Source: Acidovorax sp. | GTDB lineage: Bacteria > Pseudomonadota > Gammaproteobacteria > Burkholderiales > Burkholderiaceae_C | Assembly (NCBI GenBank): GCA_031277855.1 | Contig: JAITLO010000008.1 | Coordinates: 300,014-364,013, forward strand | Direction of reading: 5' to 3' | DNA length: 64,000 nt | Shown: in pieces, positions 1 to 9,262 of the stretch | Layout of the letters: every line of letters starts with the position of its first letter | Numbering within the stretch: position 1 is the stretch's first letter | The notes under the pieces: generated by a model | Seen by the model: only the letters and a program-made list of their open reading frames with translations | The model's database searches: none | What the model was told of the DNA's origin: nothing | Program-made: the position numbers and the translations under genes

Positions 1-757
1 GGCCTTGGGCGCTGCCATCCAGGCCAACCAGCTGGCGGGCAATAGCGCTGCAGGCGATCTGCTGCTGCTGGATGTGATTCCGCTGTCGCTGGGTGTGGAA
101 ACCATGGGCGGTCTGGTGGAGCGCATCGTGGCGCGCAATGAAACCATTCCCTCGGCCCGGGCCCAGGACTTCACCACCTACAAGGACGGGCAGACCGCCA
201 TGGCCATCCATGTGGTCCAGGGCGAGCGCGATCTGGTGGCGGACTGCCGCAGCCTGGCGCGCTTTGAGCTGCGTGGCATTCCCCCCATGGCGGCCGGGGC
301 GGCGCGTATTCGCGTCACCTTCACGGTCGACGCCGATGGCCTGCTGTCCGTGAGTGCCAAGGAGCAGGTCAGCGGCGTGGAGGCGCACATCGACGTCAAG
401 CCATCCTATGGCCTGTCGGATGCCCAGATTGCGCAAATGCTGCAAGACGGCTTTGACACTGCCGAGCAAGACATACAGGCCCGCGCTTTGGTGGAAGCCC
501 GTGTGGACGCAGATCGCATGGTGCTGGCCACGCAAAGCGCGCTGGATGCCGATGGCGATTTGCTGCAGCCTGCGCAGCGTGCCGAGATTGATGCCCTGAT
601 GCACAAGCTCAAGCAGATGCAGAGCGCGAGCAATGCTGCCGAAATCGAAGCGGCTACCCAAGCCTTGGCCAAGGGCACGGAGGCCTTTGCAGCCGAGCGC
701 ATGAACCGCGGCATCCGCGAGGCGCTGGCCGGCAAGAACGTGCAATCCATTTCCTGA
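1..757 (+). CDS. hscA: Fe-S assembly chaperone HscA, C-terminal part (5' end outside window)
   Basis: Specialised Hsp70 that, with HscB, drives transfer of Fe-S clusters from the scaffold IscU to apo-proteins in the cytoplasm. The frame is open from the window edge, so only about the last 250 residues are visible. They start at the end of the nucleotide-binding domain ([11 protein letters not shown]) and run into the substrate-binding domain, whose typical opening [14 protein letters not shown] and the later LLSVSAKEQ are plain. The C-terminal part is the helical lid. The ferredoxin gene follows after 11 bp, the usual isc order hscA-fdx, which separates this from DnaK. The upstream isc genes should lie just outside the window. 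Confidence 0.95.
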   Translation, partial: ALGAAIQANQLAGNSAAGDLLLLDVIPLSLGVETMGGLVERIVARNETIPSARAQDFTTYKDGQTAMAIHVVQGERDLVADCRSLARFELRGIPPMAAGAARIRVTFTVDADGLLSVSAKEQVSGVEAHIDVKPSYGLSDAQIAQMLQDGFDTAEQDIQARALVEARVDADRMVLATQSALDADGDLLQPAQRAEIDALMHKLKQMQSASNAAEIEAATQALAKGTEAFAAERMNRGIREALAGKNVQSIS

Positions 758-768
758 ACGATGAACCC

Positions 769-1107
769 ATGCCAGTAATCAAGATTCTTCCCCACCCCGA
801 ATACTGTCCCCAGGGCGCACAAGTGAAGGCGCCTGCAGGTACCTCCATCTGCGAAGCCTTGCTGGACAACGGCATCCACATTGAGCATGCCTGCGATATG
901 AGCCGTGCCTGCACCACCTGCCACGTCATCGTGCGCGAAGGCCTGAATTCGCTCAACGAAGCCGAGGAAGAAGAGGAAGACCTGCTGGACCGCGCCTGGG
1001 GCCTGGAGCCGCAATCGCGCCTGTCCTGCCAGGCTATATTGGCCCAGGAAGACGTGACGGTGGAGATTCCCAAATACTCCATCAACCACGCAAAAGAAAA
1101 CCATTGA
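769..1107 (+). CDS. fdx: Isc-type [2Fe-2S] ferredoxin
   Basis: Small electron carrier of the Isc Fe-S biogenesis system, supplying electrons for cluster assembly on IscU. The protein has 112 residues, the usual length. The four cluster ligands are Cys42, Cys48, Cys51 (C-x5-C-x2-C in HACDMSRACTTCHV) and Cys87 (SRLSCQ), the adrenodoxin-like spacing of Isc ferredoxins. An acidic stretch (EAEEEEEDLLDRA, residues 65-77) forms the expected docking surface. The ATG lies 11 bp after hscA, so the two are co-transcribed. A structured repeat begins four bases after the stop codon and may form the 3' end of the transcript. Confidence 0.95.
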   Translation: MPVIKILPHPEYCPQGAQVKAPAGTSICEALLDNGIHIEHACDMSRACTTCHVIVREGLNSLNEAEEEEEDLLDRAWGLEPQSRLSCQAILAQEDVTVEIPKYSINHAKENH

Positions 1108-1111
1108 GACA

Positions 1112-1222
1112 CCCCCCTGAGTCGCCTGCGGCGCCTTCCCCCCGCTCTTCGCGAGCTGCGCTCGCGGGCAGGGGGACGCTGCCAGCGCGGCGGGGCGGCC
1201 CTTGCGCGGCAGCCCTGGTATG
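1112..1222 (+). repeat. GC-rich intergenic repeat, family 1 copy A
   Basis: About 110 bp beginning CCCCCCTGAGTCGCC directly after the fdx stop. It contains a hairpin-rich core (CTCTTCGCGAGCTGCGCTCGCGGG) followed by the block CCAGCGCGGCGGGGCGGCC and ending near CCCTTGCGCGGCAGCCCTGG. A second copy in reverse orientation lies at 3233-3345. The same order of blocks is visible in both, and in both the element starts right after a stop codon in the orientation of the gene. Confidence 0.75.
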
Positions 1223-1290
1223 AGGCGGTGCCGGTTTGATGCGCCGTCTAATGTGATACGGCTTGGCGCTAGGCGCCATGGAGGATTGCG

Positions 1291-2019
1291 ATGTCAAGGC
1301 TGATTGTTTTAGATACGGAAACCACAGGTTTGTCGGCGGTCGATGGTGACCGCATCGTGGAGCTGGGCTGTGTGGAGCTGGTGAACCGCAAGCTCACGGG
1401 CAACAATCTGCACCTGTATTTCAACCCCGAGCGTGACAGCCATGAAGAGGCTTTGCGGGTGCACGGTCTGACCACCGAGTTCCTCAGCGACAAGCCCAAG
1501 TTCGGCGAGAAGGCCCAGGACATCCTGGCGTATTTGCAGGGGGCGGATGAGCTCATCATCCACAACGCGCCGTTTGACGTGGGCTTTTTGAACAAGGAGT
1601 TCCAGCGCCTGGGGCTGTCGCCGCTCAAAACCTACGTCAATGCCATCACCGACTCCCTGGCCATGGCCAAGGAGCTGTTCCCGGGCAAGCGCAACTCGCT
1701 GGATGCGCTGTGCGATCGCCTGGAAGTGGACAACAGCGGCCGTACCTTGCACGGCGCTTTGCTGGATGCCGAGCTGCTGGCCGATGTCTACATCAATATG
1801 ACGCGGGGTCAGGACGCGCTGTTGATGAGTGAAGACGATGGGGCGGCCGATGCCGGTGCGGCCACGATGCAGCAGCATGCCAAGGTGGATTTGCGCAGCA
1901 TTCGCCTGCCGGTGTTGCAGGCCAGCGAGCATGAGCTGGCGGCGCATGAAAAAGTGCTGACCGAGCTCGACAAGTCCAGCGACGGCAAAACCATCTGGCG
2001 TACTGCACAGGCAGCCTAA
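1291..2019 (+). CDS. dnaQ: DNA polymerase III epsilon subunit (3'-5' proofreading exonuclease)
   Basis: Proofreading exonuclease of the replicative polymerase, acting within the Pol III core with alpha and theta. It has 242 residues, like other family members. The DEDDh exonuclease motifs are complete: ExoI D8-x-E10 (VLDTETTG), ExoII HNAPFD with D96, and ExoIII HGALLD with H154 and D159. The C-terminal tail (about 175-242) would hold the clamp- and alpha-binding region, but I cannot point to a clear clamp motif. The ATG at 1291 has a GGAGGA-type ribosome site upstream. The gene stands alone, with repeat copy A upstream and a long hairpin downstream. Confidence 0.93.
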   Translation: MSRLIVLDTETTGLSAVDGDRIVELGCVELVNRKLTGNNLHLYFNPERDSHEEALRVHGLTTEFLSDKPKFGEKAQDILAYLQGADELIIHNAPFDVGFLNKEFQRLGLSPLKTYVNAITDSLAMAKELFPGKRNSLDALCDRLEVDNSGRTLHGALLDAELLADVYINMTRGQDALLMSEDDGAADAGAATMQQHAKVDLRSIRLPVLQASEHELAAHEKVLTELDKSSDGKTIWRTAQAA

Positions 2020-2050
2020 GGCTCTTTCAACGTCAATCGTTTGGAGGCGT

Positions 2051-2138
2051 CCAGACAGCGTCTCATGCTTTGTTGCTCACCCTTGCCGTACCGCAGTACT
2101 GTCAGCGGGTGAGGCGCCGCGCCTGAGACGCTGTCTGG
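2051..2138. repeat. Long intergenic stem-loop after dnaQ
   Basis: A perfect 15-bp inverted repeat (CCAGACAGCGTCTCA at 2051-2065, its complement at 2124-2138) encloses a second inverted pair (CTCACCC at 2076-2082 with GGGTGAG at 2107-2113). The whole 88-nt segment can fold into one long interrupted hairpin. No T-run follows, so it is not a simple terminator. It looks like a REP-type element or transcript-stabilising structure. Confidence 0.7.
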
Positions 2139-2220
2139 GCGTTGTGGATGTGATGCAAGGAATCACGAGGCTGCACAGGCCCGCTCCGGCGGCCCAAGGC
2201 TTTCAAACTGTGCCGCATCA

Positions 2221-2256
2221 AAAAAGCCCCGTGCTGTTGCCAGTCGGGGCTTTTTG
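2221..2256 (-). terminator. Rho-independent terminator of upp
   Basis: Stem AAAAAGCCCCG with CGGGGCTTTTT (arms 2222-2232 and 2246-2256) closing a 13-nt loop. The A- and T-runs on both sides mean it can work in either direction. It lies 28 bp beyond the upp stop on the minus strand. Confidence 0.85.
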
Positions 2257-2284
2257 TTGGCAGCCCCATATACGGGGCGCTGGC

Positions 2285-2917
2285 TTACTTGGTGCCGAAG
2301 ATGCGGTCGCCGGCATCACCCAGGCCGGGCAGGATGTAGCCATGATCGTCCAGCTGGCGGTCCACGGCGGCGGTGTAGATGTCCACGTCGGGATGGGCTT
2401 CTTGCATGGTCTTGATGCCTTCGGGGGCGGCCAGCAGGCACATGAATTTGATGGACTGGGGTGCGCTCTTGTCCTTGAGCTGCTGCACCGCGGCGGCGGC
2501 GGAGTTGCCGGTGGCCAGCATGGGGTCCACCACGATCACATCGCGCTCGGCCATGTTGTCGGGCATCTTGTAGTAGTACTCCACGGGCTGCAGGGTTTGC
2601 GGGTCGCGGTACAGGCCGATATGGCCTATGCGGGCACCGGGCACCACGTTCAGCATGCCGTCCAGAAAGCCATTGCCGGCGCGCAAGATGGACACCAGGG
2701 CCAGCTTTTTGCCGTCGATGACCTTGCCCACCATTTTTTCCATGGGGGTTTCGATTTCCAGATCCTGCAGCGGGAAGTCGCGGGTGATTTCGTAGGCCAT
2801 CAGCGTGGACAGCTCGCCCAGCATGCGGCGAAAGCTATTGGTCGAGGCTTCCTTGCGGCGCATCAGGGTCAGCTTGTGTTGAACCAGGGGGTGGTCGATG
2901 AGGTGCAGTTGGCTCAT
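2285..2917 (-). CDS. upp: Uracil phosphoribosyltransferase
   Basis: Pyrimidine salvage enzyme converting uracil and PRPP to UMP and pyrophosphate in the cytoplasm. Starting at the ATG at 2917 ([16 protein letters not shown]) the protein has 210 residues, the family length. The frame is open further upstream to 3103, but that extension is not Upp-like. The PRPP-binding loop [12 protein letters not shown] lies at residues 129-140 and the uracil-binding C-terminal segment [13 protein letters not shown] at 193-205, both intact. It is a single-gene unit with a terminator directly downstream. Confidence 0.95.
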   Translation of the reverse strand: MSQLHLIDHPLVQHKLTLMRRKEASTNSFRRMLGELSTLMAYEITRDFPLQDLEIETPMEKMVGKVIDGKKLALVSILRAGNGFLDGMLNVVPGARIGHIGLYRDPQTLQPVEYYYKMPDNMAERDVIVVDPMLATGNSAAAAVQQLKDKSAPQSIKFMCLLAAPEGIKTMQEAHPDVDIYTAAVDRQLDDHGYILPGLGDAGDRIFGTK

Positions 2918-3232
2918 GGAGAGAGACTTGTTGTTGGTGGAGACAGGCAGACGCAATGCGGTACGGGCGCAGTGTACTGCGACCGTACAGCCGGGCTGCG
3001 GGCTCGGATTTATCGTCCACGGCCACGTCAAGGCCGCAGAGCAGGGCGTTTGCCGGTCTGCCGCCTTCGGGTGGTATATGGGGCAAATGGCTTGCAGACG
3101 CAACAGGGGTGTGTGCAGCTAGCTATGAATTTTATATTTTTCAGATATGGAATGGTGCGATCAGGGCTTTGCTGCGCCTCCGATGTCCATTCCGTGCTGC
3201 TACAAGCTATGGCATATAAAACTGGCGCAGCC
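2918..3232. other. Gene-free stretch upstream of upp
   Basis: No convincing gene in these 315 bases. The stretch should hold the upp promoter on the minus strand. It also contains two short AT-rich motifs of the form AGCTAT-(A/T)n-TATA in the same orientation (3121-3137 and 3205-3220). These resemble the CTAT..TTT..ATAGCT motif found at 9113 and 12224. Downstream it runs into repeat family 1 copy B. Confidence 0.5.
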
Positions 3233-3345
3233 CATGCCAGGGCACCGCGCAAGGGCCTACGCCGGCCGCCCCGCCGCGCTGGTGCCGTCCCCCTCCGGCG
3301 CGTAGCGCCAGAGAGGGGGAAGATGCGAAGCGGCTCAGGGGGAGG
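3233..3345 (-). repeat. GC-rich intergenic repeat, family 1 copy B
   Basis: Reverse-complement copy of the element at 1112-1222. Read on the minus strand it runs CCCCCTGAGCCGCTTCGC, then the hairpin CTCTCTGGCGCTACGCGCC, then CCAGCGCGGCGGGGCGGCC, then CCCTTGCGCGGTGCCCTGG. It starts a few bases after the stop codon of the dehydratase gene at 3349, in that gene's orientation, exactly as copy A sits after fdx. It is longer than copy A by a short GGCGTAGG insertion near the 3' part. Confidence 0.75.
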
Positions 3346-3348
3346 GCT

Positions 3349-4323
3349 TCAATCCGCCAGAAAACGGGCGTAGCGCTTCAGGTCCACATTGCCGCCGCTG
3401 ACGATAATGCCCACGCGCTTGCCGCCCAGGGAAATATTGCTGTTGCAGGCCCCGGCAAAGGCCAGGGCGCCGGTGGGCTCCACCACAATCTTCATGCGCT
3501 CGGCAAAAAAACGCATGCTCTGCATCAGCTGCAGATCGGAGACGGTGACGATCTCCTCAACCCCCTGGCGAATCAGGGGGAAGGTCAGCGGGCCCAGGGA
3601 GCAGGCCTGCGCGCCGTCGGCAATGGTGGTGGGGTAGGAGATCTCGACAATCTCGCCCTTGCGCAGCGATTGCTGGCCGTCGTTGGCGGCTTCGGGCTCC
3701 ACGCCTATGACCTGGCAATGCGGTGCCAGTGCCTGTGCGGCCAGCACGCTGCCGGACAGCAGGCCTCCGCCGCCCAGGCAGACAAACAAATAGTCCAGCT
3801 TGGGCACCTGCTCCAGAAACTCCTTGACCACCGTACCCTGGCCGGCGATCACGTCAGGGTGTTCGCTGGGTGGCACCAGCGTCATGCCGCGCTCCAGCGC
3901 CAGTTTGCGGCTGATGGCCAGGCGGTCTTCGGTGCGCGGGTTGTAGGTGACGACCTGGGCGCCGTATTCGCGTGTGGCTGCCATCTTGCTGGCGGCCGCA
4001 TCCTCGGGCATCACGATCAAGGCCGGTATGTCCAGCAGGCGCGCCGACAGGGCAATGGCCTGGGCATGGTTGCCTGCGGAGAACGTCAGCACACCGGCCT
4101 TGCGCTGCTCGGGCGTGAAGCGTGCAAGGGTGTTGAACGCGCCGCGGAACTTGAAGGAGCCGGAGCGCTGCAGGTTCTCGCATTTGAAGAAAAACTGGGC
4201 GCGGTACATGCGGTCCGCAGTGCCACAGCGCAGCACAGGCGTGGTGTGGGCTGCGTTCTTCAGGCGCTCGGCCGCGGCCAGCACATCGTCGTATGTCGGC
4301 AGGGGGAAGGTCACCACGCTCAT
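3349..4323 (-). CDS. PLP-dependent threonine / threo-3-hydroxyaspartate dehydratase family protein
   Basis: Fold-type II PLP enzyme of the serine/threonine dehydratase family, 324 residues. The PLP lysine is K58 in SGSFKFRGAFN, the substrate loop is SAGNHAQ (82-88), and the phosphate-binding tetraglycine loop is CLGGGGLLSG (182-191). There is no C-terminal ACT domain, so this is not the large biosynthetic IlvA. The length and motifs fit catabolic threonine dehydratase, threo-3-hydroxyaspartate ammonia-lyase or serine racemase, and sequence alone does not decide among these. It is a single gene; repeat copy B directly follows its stop codon. Confidence 0.85.
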   Translation of the reverse strand: MSVVTFPLPTYDDVLAAAERLKNAAHTTPVLRCGTADRMYRAQFFFKCENLQRSGSFKFRGAFNTLARFTPEQRKAGVLTFSAGNHAQAIALSARLLDIPALIVMPEDAAASKMAATREYGAQVVTYNPRTEDRLAISRKLALERGMTLVPPSEHPDVIAGQGTVVKEFLEQVPKLDYLFVCLGGGGLLSGSVLAAQALAPHCQVIGVEPEAANDGQQSLRKGEIVEISYPTTIADGAQACSLGPLTFPLIRQGVEEIVTVSDLQLMQSMRFFAERMKIVVEPTGALAFAGACNSNISLGGKRVGIIVSGGNVDLKRYARFLAD

Positions 4324-4541
4324 GTCGGCCTTTCAGGTGTATCTGTCTGTTGCTGTTGCAGAGATGATAGATGCGAAAGCTGTTGTGCCGCGCACAAAGC
4401 CATGCAGGCTGCGGCGGTGGTGATGAAGTGTAGTTCTCGAAAAAGTGAGCAGCCTGTGCAGGCTGTATATGCCTTGAATGCCTATTCGAATAATGAAAGA
4501 TAAAAATCGGAACGTGCCGGGCGGCCCGCTCCGGTGTGGCG

Positions 4542-6053
4542 TCAGCGTTTTTTGTTGCCGAAAATTCCGCCCAGCACACCGCGCAAAATCTGGCGGCCCA
4601 GCTGGGTGCCCATGGTGCGGGCCGTGGATTTGACAACGGACTGCACAATGCCGTCGCGCTTGCCGCCGCGTGGGCCGGTGGAGCCGAAAAGCAAATCATT
4701 GAGCTCGCCCATCATGCCGCCGCCTTCGGCTGCAGCACCGGGCTTGGCTGTGCCGCCTGCCGCCGGGGCATTGCTTGCGGCGCGGTCGCGCAGCACTTCG
4801 TAGGCGGACTCGCGGTCCACGGCTTGCTCGTAGACGCCTGCCACCAGCGATTGCTGCATCAGTTGCTGGCGTTGGGCCGGGGTGATGGGGCCGATCTGGC
4901 TGCCCGGTGGAATCACATACACGCGCTGGGTGATGCCGGGGCGGCCTTTCTCGTCCAGCAGGCTGATCAGGGCCTCGCCGACGGCGACCTCGGTGATGGC
5001 GGCTTCAATGTTCAAGCCGGGATTAGGGCGCATGGTGGTGGCCGTGGCCTTGACGGCTTTTTGGTCGCGCGGGGTGAAGGCGCGCAGTGCGTGCTGCACG
5101 CGGTTGCCCAGCTGGGCCAGCACGCTGTCGGGAATGTCCAGCGGGTTTTGGGTGACGAAATACACGCCCACGCCCTTGGAGCGCACCAGGCGCACCACCA
5201 GCTCTATGCGCTCCAGCAGCACCTTGGGGGCGTCGTTGAACAGCAAATGGGCCTCGTCAAAGAAGAACACCAGCTTGGGCTTGTCGGGGTCGCCAATTTC
5301 GGGCAATTGCTCGAACAATTGAGACAGCATCCACAGCAAAAAAGTGGAATACAGGCGCGGGGAGTTCATCAGCTTGTCGGCCGCCAGGATGTTGACCACG
5401 CCTTGGCCGGCAGCATCGGTCTGCATCAAGTCCTGGATGTTGAGCATGGGCTCGCCAAAGAACTTGCCACCGCCTTCGCTTTCGATCTGCACCAGGCCGC
5501 GCTGTATGGCGCCCACGCTGGCGGCGCTGATATTGCCGTATTCGGTGGTGTATTGCTTGGCGTTGTCGCCCACGTACTGGAGCATGGCGCGCAGGTCTTT
5601 GAGGTCCAGCAGCAGCAGGCCGCTGTCGTCAGCAATCTTGAACACCAGGTTGAGCACGCCCATTTGCGTGTCGTTCAGGTTCAGCATGCGACCCAGCAGC
5701 AGCGGGCCCATGTCGGAGATGGTGGCGCGCACGGGGTGGCCTTGCTCGCCAAACACATCCCACAGCGTGGTGGGGCAGGCCACAGGGGTGGGCAGGGCAA
5801 TACCTCGGTCTTTGAGCGAGGCGGCCAGCTTGTCGCCTACACTGCCTGGTTGGCTGATGCCGCCCAGGTCGCCCTTGATGTCGGCCATGAAAACGGGCAC
5901 CCCGATCTGCGAGAAGCCTTCGGCCATTTTTTGCAAGGTGACCGTCTTGCCTGTACCCGTGGCGCCGGTGATCAGGCCATGGCGGTTGGCCAGGCCGGGG
6001 AGCAGTTCGCAGTGGATGTCTCCATGCTGTGCAATCAGAAGGGGAGATGCCAT
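4542..6053 (-). CDS. HerA-like ATPase, DUF853 family (YjgR-like)
   Basis: Predicted cytoplasmic P-loop ATPase of the FtsK/HerA superfamily, 503 residues, similar to E. coli YjgR. The Walker A motif GATGTGKT lies at residues 30-37 and Walker [13 protein letters not shown] at 261-272. The family is widespread but its function is not established; a DNA-translocase role is inferred from HerA only. The C-terminal 100 residues contain a low-complexity A/G/P stretch followed by a basic tail ending GIFGNKKR. The ATG at 6053 is preceded by an AGAGGAAA ribosome site. It is divergent from yebC across 78 bp. Confidence 0.85.
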   Translation of the reverse strand: MASPLLIAQHGDIHCELLPGLANRHGLITGATGTGKTVTLQKMAEGFSQIGVPVFMADIKGDLGGISQPGSVGDKLAASLKDRGIALPTPVACPTTLWDVFGEQGHPVRATISDMGPLLLGRMLNLNDTQMGVLNLVFKIADDSGLLLLDLKDLRAMLQYVGDNAKQYTTEYGNISAASVGAIQRGLVQIESEGGGKFFGEPMLNIQDLMQTDAAGQGVVNILAADKLMNSPRLYSTFLLWMLSQLFEQLPEIGDPDKPKLVFFFDEAHLLFNDAPKVLLERIELVVRLVRSKGVGVYFVTQNPLDIPDSVLAQLGNRVQHALRAFTPRDQKAVKATATTMRPNPGLNIEAAITEVAVGEALISLLDEKGRPGITQRVYVIPPGSQIGPITPAQRQQLMQQSLVAGVYEQAVDRESAYEVLRDRAASNAPAAGGTAKPGAAAEGGGMMGELNDLLFGSTGPRGGKRDGIVQSVVKSTARTMGTQLGRQILRGVLGGIFGNKKR

Positions 6054-6131
6054 TTCGGGTTTCCTCTTAGGGGTGAGGCGTCAAAAGTAAAATCAAGCCT
6101 GATAGATTAAATCAAGACCGAAGGATTTCTT

Positions 6132-6851
6132 GTGGCAGGACATAGCAAATGGGCCAATATCCAGCACCGGAAGGGGCGCCAGGATGAAAAACGCGGCAAG
6201 ATCTGGACGCGTATCATCCGTGAAATCATGGTGGCAGCCCGCCAGGGCGGTGGGGACCTGAATGCCAATCCCCGACTGCGTCTGGCCGTGGACAAGGCCA
6301 AGGCAGCCAATATGCCGGCCGACAATATCAAGCGCAACATTGACAAGGCCACGGGCAACCTCGAAGGCGTGACCTATGAGGAAATCCGCTACGAAGGCTA
6401 TGGCATCGGAGGTGCCGCCATCATTGTGGACACCATGACCGACAACCGGGTGCGTACTGTGGCGGAAGTGCGTCATGCTTTCAGCAAGCATGGTGGCAAC
6501 ATGGGCACCGAAGGGTCGGTGGCCTTTCAGTTCAAGCACTGCGGCCAGATCATTTTTGCCCCGGGTGCGGAAGAAGACAAAGTCATGGAAGTGGCGCTGG
6601 AAGCCGGCGCCGAAGATGTGATCACCGATGAAGACGGTGCTATCGAGGTGCTCACGGCGGCGGGCGATATGGAAGCCGTGCGCAATGCGCTGGAAGCCGC
6701 AGGGCTCAAACCCGAGGTGGCCGAAGTCACCATGCGCCCCGAGAACACGATTGCATTGAGCGGCGAAGACGCAGAGCGCATGCAAAAACTGCTGGACATT
6801 ATTGAAGACCTGGACGACGTGCAAGACGTCTACCACAACGCAGAACTATGA
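6132..6851 (+). CDS. yebC: YebC/PmpR family protein
   Basis: Member of the YebC/TACO1 family, 239 residues. Homologues have been described as transcriptional regulators (PmpR) and as factors that help ribosomes through difficult motifs. The N-terminal signature [16 protein letters not shown] and the mid-protein EGYGIGGAA are characteristic. The start is GTG at 6132, preceded by AAGGA at 6121-6125. The next gene, purD, overlaps by four bases (ATGA), so the two are translationally coupled. It heads the housekeeping block that runs to rng. Confidence 0.93.
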   Translation: MAGHSKWANIQHRKGRQDEKRGKIWTRIIREIMVAARQGGGDLNANPRLRLAVDKAKAANMPADNIKRNIDKATGNLEGVTYEEIRYEGYGIGGAAIIVDTMTDNRVRTVAEVRHAFSKHGGNMGTEGSVAFQFKHCGQIIFAPGAEEDKVMEVALEAGAEDVITDEDGAIEVLTAAGDMEAVRNALEAAGLKPEVAEVTMRPENTIALSGEDAERMQKLLDIIEDLDDVQDVYHNAEL

Positions 6852-8131
6852 AAATTCTTGTGATTGGCGGCGGTGGCCGTGAACACGCTCTGGCGTGGAA
6901 ATTGGCCCATTCGCCCAAGGCGACCAAGGTGTTTGTAGCCCCCGGCAACGGCGGCACGGCCTTGAGCAACAAATACGAAAACGTGGCCATCACCGATGTG
7001 GTGCAGTTGCGTGAATGGGCCCAGGCCCAGAAGATTGCGCTGACCGTGGTCGGCCCCGAGGCGCCGCTGGCGGCCGGCGTGGTGGACGAGTTCCGCGCCC
7101 ACGGCCTCAAGGTCTTTGGCCCCACCAAGGCCGCGGCCCAGCTGGAGAGCTCCAAGGCTTTTTCCAAGGCATTCATGCGCCGCCATGGCATTCCCACGGC
7201 GGACTACGACACCTTCACCGATCCGGTAGCGGCCCACGCCTTTGTGGATCGCCTGGGCGCGCCCATCGTCATCAAGGCCGACGGCCTGGCTGCCGGCAAG
7301 GGCGTGGTCGTGGCCATGACGCTGCAAGAGGCACATGACGCCGTGGACTTCATGCTGGTGGACAACAAATACGGCGTGCAGCACAACGATGGTGGTGCTC
7401 GCGTGGTGATCGAGGAGTTCCTCTCCGGCGAGGAGGCCAGCTTCATCGTGCTGTGTGATGGCAAGAACGTGGTGGCCATGGCCACCAGCCAGGACCACAA
7501 ACGCCTCAAGGACGGAGACGAAGGCCCCAACACCGGCGGTATGGGTGCTTATTCGCCCGCCCCCGTGGTCACGGCCGATGTGCATGCCCGCGCCATGCGC
7601 GAAATCATCCTGCCCACTATCCGTGGCATGGAAAAAGATGGCATTCCCTTCACCGGCTTTCTGTATGCCGGCCTGATGATAGACAGCAACGGCCATACCA
7701 AGACCTTGGAGTTCAACACCCGCATGGGTGACCCTGAAACCCAGCCCATCATGATGCGCCTCAAGAGCGATCTGGCCGAGGTGCTGCTGGCGGCTGTGGA
7801 CGGCAAGCTGGACCAGGTGGAGCTGGAGTGGGACCGCCGCACCGCGCTGGGCGTGGTCATGGCCGCTGCAGGCTACCCCGAAGCACCACGCAAGGGCGAT
7901 GCCATCACCGGTCTGCCTGCGGATGCTGACGACGCCATGGTTTTCCATGCCGGCACCCAGCTGGACGAAGCCGGCGTGCCCCGCACCAGCGGCGGCCGTG
8001 TGCTGTGCGTGACGGTGCTGGCCGACAGCGTCAAGCAGGCCCAGCAAAAAGTGTATGACGTGGCGCGTGGCATCCATTTCGATGGTGCCCAGTACCGCCG
8101 CGACATTGGCTATCGCGCGATCAAGAGCTAA
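6848..8131 (+). CDS. purD: Phosphoribosylamine-glycine ligase
   Basis: Second step of de novo purine synthesis: phosphoribosylamine + glycine + ATP give GAR. The protein has 427 residues, the full length for the monofunctional bacterial enzyme. The N-terminal domain opens [17 protein letters not shown]. The ATP-grasp domain has [16 protein letters not shown] and the metal-binding segment [13 protein letters not shown]. The ATG overlaps the yebC stop codon and hemF follows after 12 bp, so this is part of one operon. Nothing unusual is seen in the sequence. Confidence 0.97.
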   Translation: MKILVIGGGGREHALAWKLAHSPKATKVFVAPGNGGTALSNKYENVAITDVVQLREWAQAQKIALTVVGPEAPLAAGVVDEFRAHGLKVFGPTKAAAQLESSKAFSKAFMRRHGIPTADYDTFTDPVAAHAFVDRLGAPIVIKADGLAAGKGVVVAMTLQEAHDAVDFMLVDNKYGVQHNDGGARVVIEEFLSGEEASFIVLCDGKNVVAMATSQDHKRLKDGDEGPNTGGMGAYSPAPVVTADVHARAMREIILPTIRGMEKDGIPFTGFLYAGLMIDSNGHTKTLEFNTRMGDPETQPIMMRLKSDLAEVLLAAVDGKLDQVELEWDRRTALGVVMAAAGYPEAPRKGDAITGLPADADDAMVFHAGTQLDEAGVPRTSGGRVLCVTVLADSVKQAQQKVYDVARGIHFDGAQYRRDIGYRAIKS

Positions 8132-8143
8132 GGGGCGGCGCGG

Positions 8144-9082
8144 ATGAGTGATGCGAGCATGGTGGCCACACCGGAAAAAGTGCGGGCCTATCTGCAAGAT
8201 CTGCAGGCGCGAATCACGGGAGCGCTGGAGCAGGTGGAGGGGGAGGGCGGAGCCCGCTTTCTGGCCGACGCCTGGCACAAAGGCCCCGAAGAACGCCTGC
8301 AAGGCGATGGCCTGACCAAAATTCTGGAAGGCGGCCGCGTGTTTGAGCGCGCGGGCTGTGGCTTCTCGCATGTGCGCGGGCCGCAGCTGCCGCCATCGGC
8401 CACCGAGCACCGCCCGGAATTGGCAGGCGCACCATTCGAGGCCATGGGGGTGTCGCTGGTCTTTCATCCGCGCAACCCTTATGTGCCCACGGTGCATATG
8501 AATGTGCGCATGATTGCGGCTGGACACGCAGGCCAACCCAAGACCTGCTGGTTTGGCGGCGGTATGGACCTCACGCCCTGCTATGGCTTTGAGGAAGATG
8601 CGGTGCATTTCCACCGCGCCTGCCGCGATGCGCTGCAGCCTTTTGGTTCCCCGCTCTATCCGCGTTTCAAGACCTGGTGCGACGAGTATTTCTACCTCAA
8701 GCACCGCGATGAGCAGCGCGGTATTGGCGGCATCTTCTTTGACGACTTTGCCGAGCTGGGCCAGGACCAGAGCTTTGCCATGTTGCGCGCGGTAGGTGAT
8801 GCCTTTTTGGGTGCCTATCTGCCCATCGTGGAGCGTCGCCAGCAGATGGCCTATGGCGAGCAGCAGGTGGATTTCCAGCGCTACCGCCGTGGCCGTTATG
8901 TGGAGTTCAACCTGGTCTGGGACCGGGGGACGCATTTCGGTCTGCAGTCAGGCGGGCGCACGGAGTCCATTTTGTTGTCCATGCCGTCCCATGCCAGCTG
9001 GAGCTACCAGCGCGAAGCTGCAGAAGGCTCGCCCGAGAGGGCGCTGACAGATCAATTCCTGGTGCGCCGGGACTGGCTTTGA
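8144..9082 (+). CDS. hemF: Aerobic (oxygen-dependent) coproporphyrinogen III oxidase
   Basis: Haem biosynthesis: oxidative decarboxylation of coproporphyrinogen III to protoporphyrinogen IX, using O2, in the cytoplasm. It has 312 residues. Family hallmarks are present: [14 protein letters not shown], the active-site strand [20 protein letters not shown], and [17 protein letters not shown]. The end is the typical VRRDWL. The usual DLTPYYGFEED has Tyr to Cys at one position, probably neutral. It follows purD closely. Downstream I would have expected nadD, but only 180 bp separate hemF from rsfS. Confidence 0.96.
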   Translation: MSDASMVATPEKVRAYLQDLQARITGALEQVEGEGGARFLADAWHKGPEERLQGDGLTKILEGGRVFERAGCGFSHVRGPQLPPSATEHRPELAGAPFEAMGVSLVFHPRNPYVPTVHMNVRMIAAGHAGQPKTCWFGGGMDLTPCYGFEEDAVHFHRACRDALQPFGSPLYPRFKTWCDEYFYLKHRDEQRGIGGIFFDDFAELGQDQSFAMLRAVGDAFLGAYLPIVERRQQMAYGEQQVDFQRYRRGRYVEFNLVWDRGTHFGLQSGGRTESILLSMPSHASWSYQREAAEGSPERALTDQFLVRRDWL

Positions 9083-9112
9083 TCTGCGTGCAACACTGGT
9101 ATTGCCAGAAAA

Positions 9113-9150
9113 CTATAATTTCGATAGCTGCCGGTCCATTGCGGACTGGC
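9113..9150 (+). repeat. CTAT..TTT..ATAGCT motif with GC hairpin
   Basis: CTATAATTTCGATAGCT at 9113-9129 is followed by a stem GCCGGTCC (9130-9137) with GGACTGGC (9143-9150), 7 of 8 pairs. The same layout (motif then hairpin) is at 12224-12276. Alternatively TATAAT at 9114-9119 may be a -10 element for rsfS, but I see no well-spaced -35. Confidence 0.45.
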
Positions 9151-9262
9151 GGGCGCCTCTAAAAAACCTTTGAGTCCGGATGGTGGGCGAGGCATGACCT
9201 GCCCCATGGCACGCACGGCGCTGCCGCGCTATATTGACCGGAACGCAACCATACACTGCCTG

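Noticed and set aside
2918..3103. N-terminal extension of upp of 62 residues
   Set aside because: The extension has no similarity to Upp and contains shadow-like sequence; the ATG at 2917 gives the family length.
4536..6110. Long open frame of over 500 codons on the plus strand opposite the HerA-like ATPase gene
   Set aside because: It is His/Gln/Gly-rich antisense sequence typical of shadows of high-GC genes, and the minus strand has clear Walker motifs.
6830..8935. 701-codon open frame antisense to purD and hemF
   Set aside because: PurD and HemF are unmistakable on the plus strand; the antisense product has no domain and shadow-like composition.
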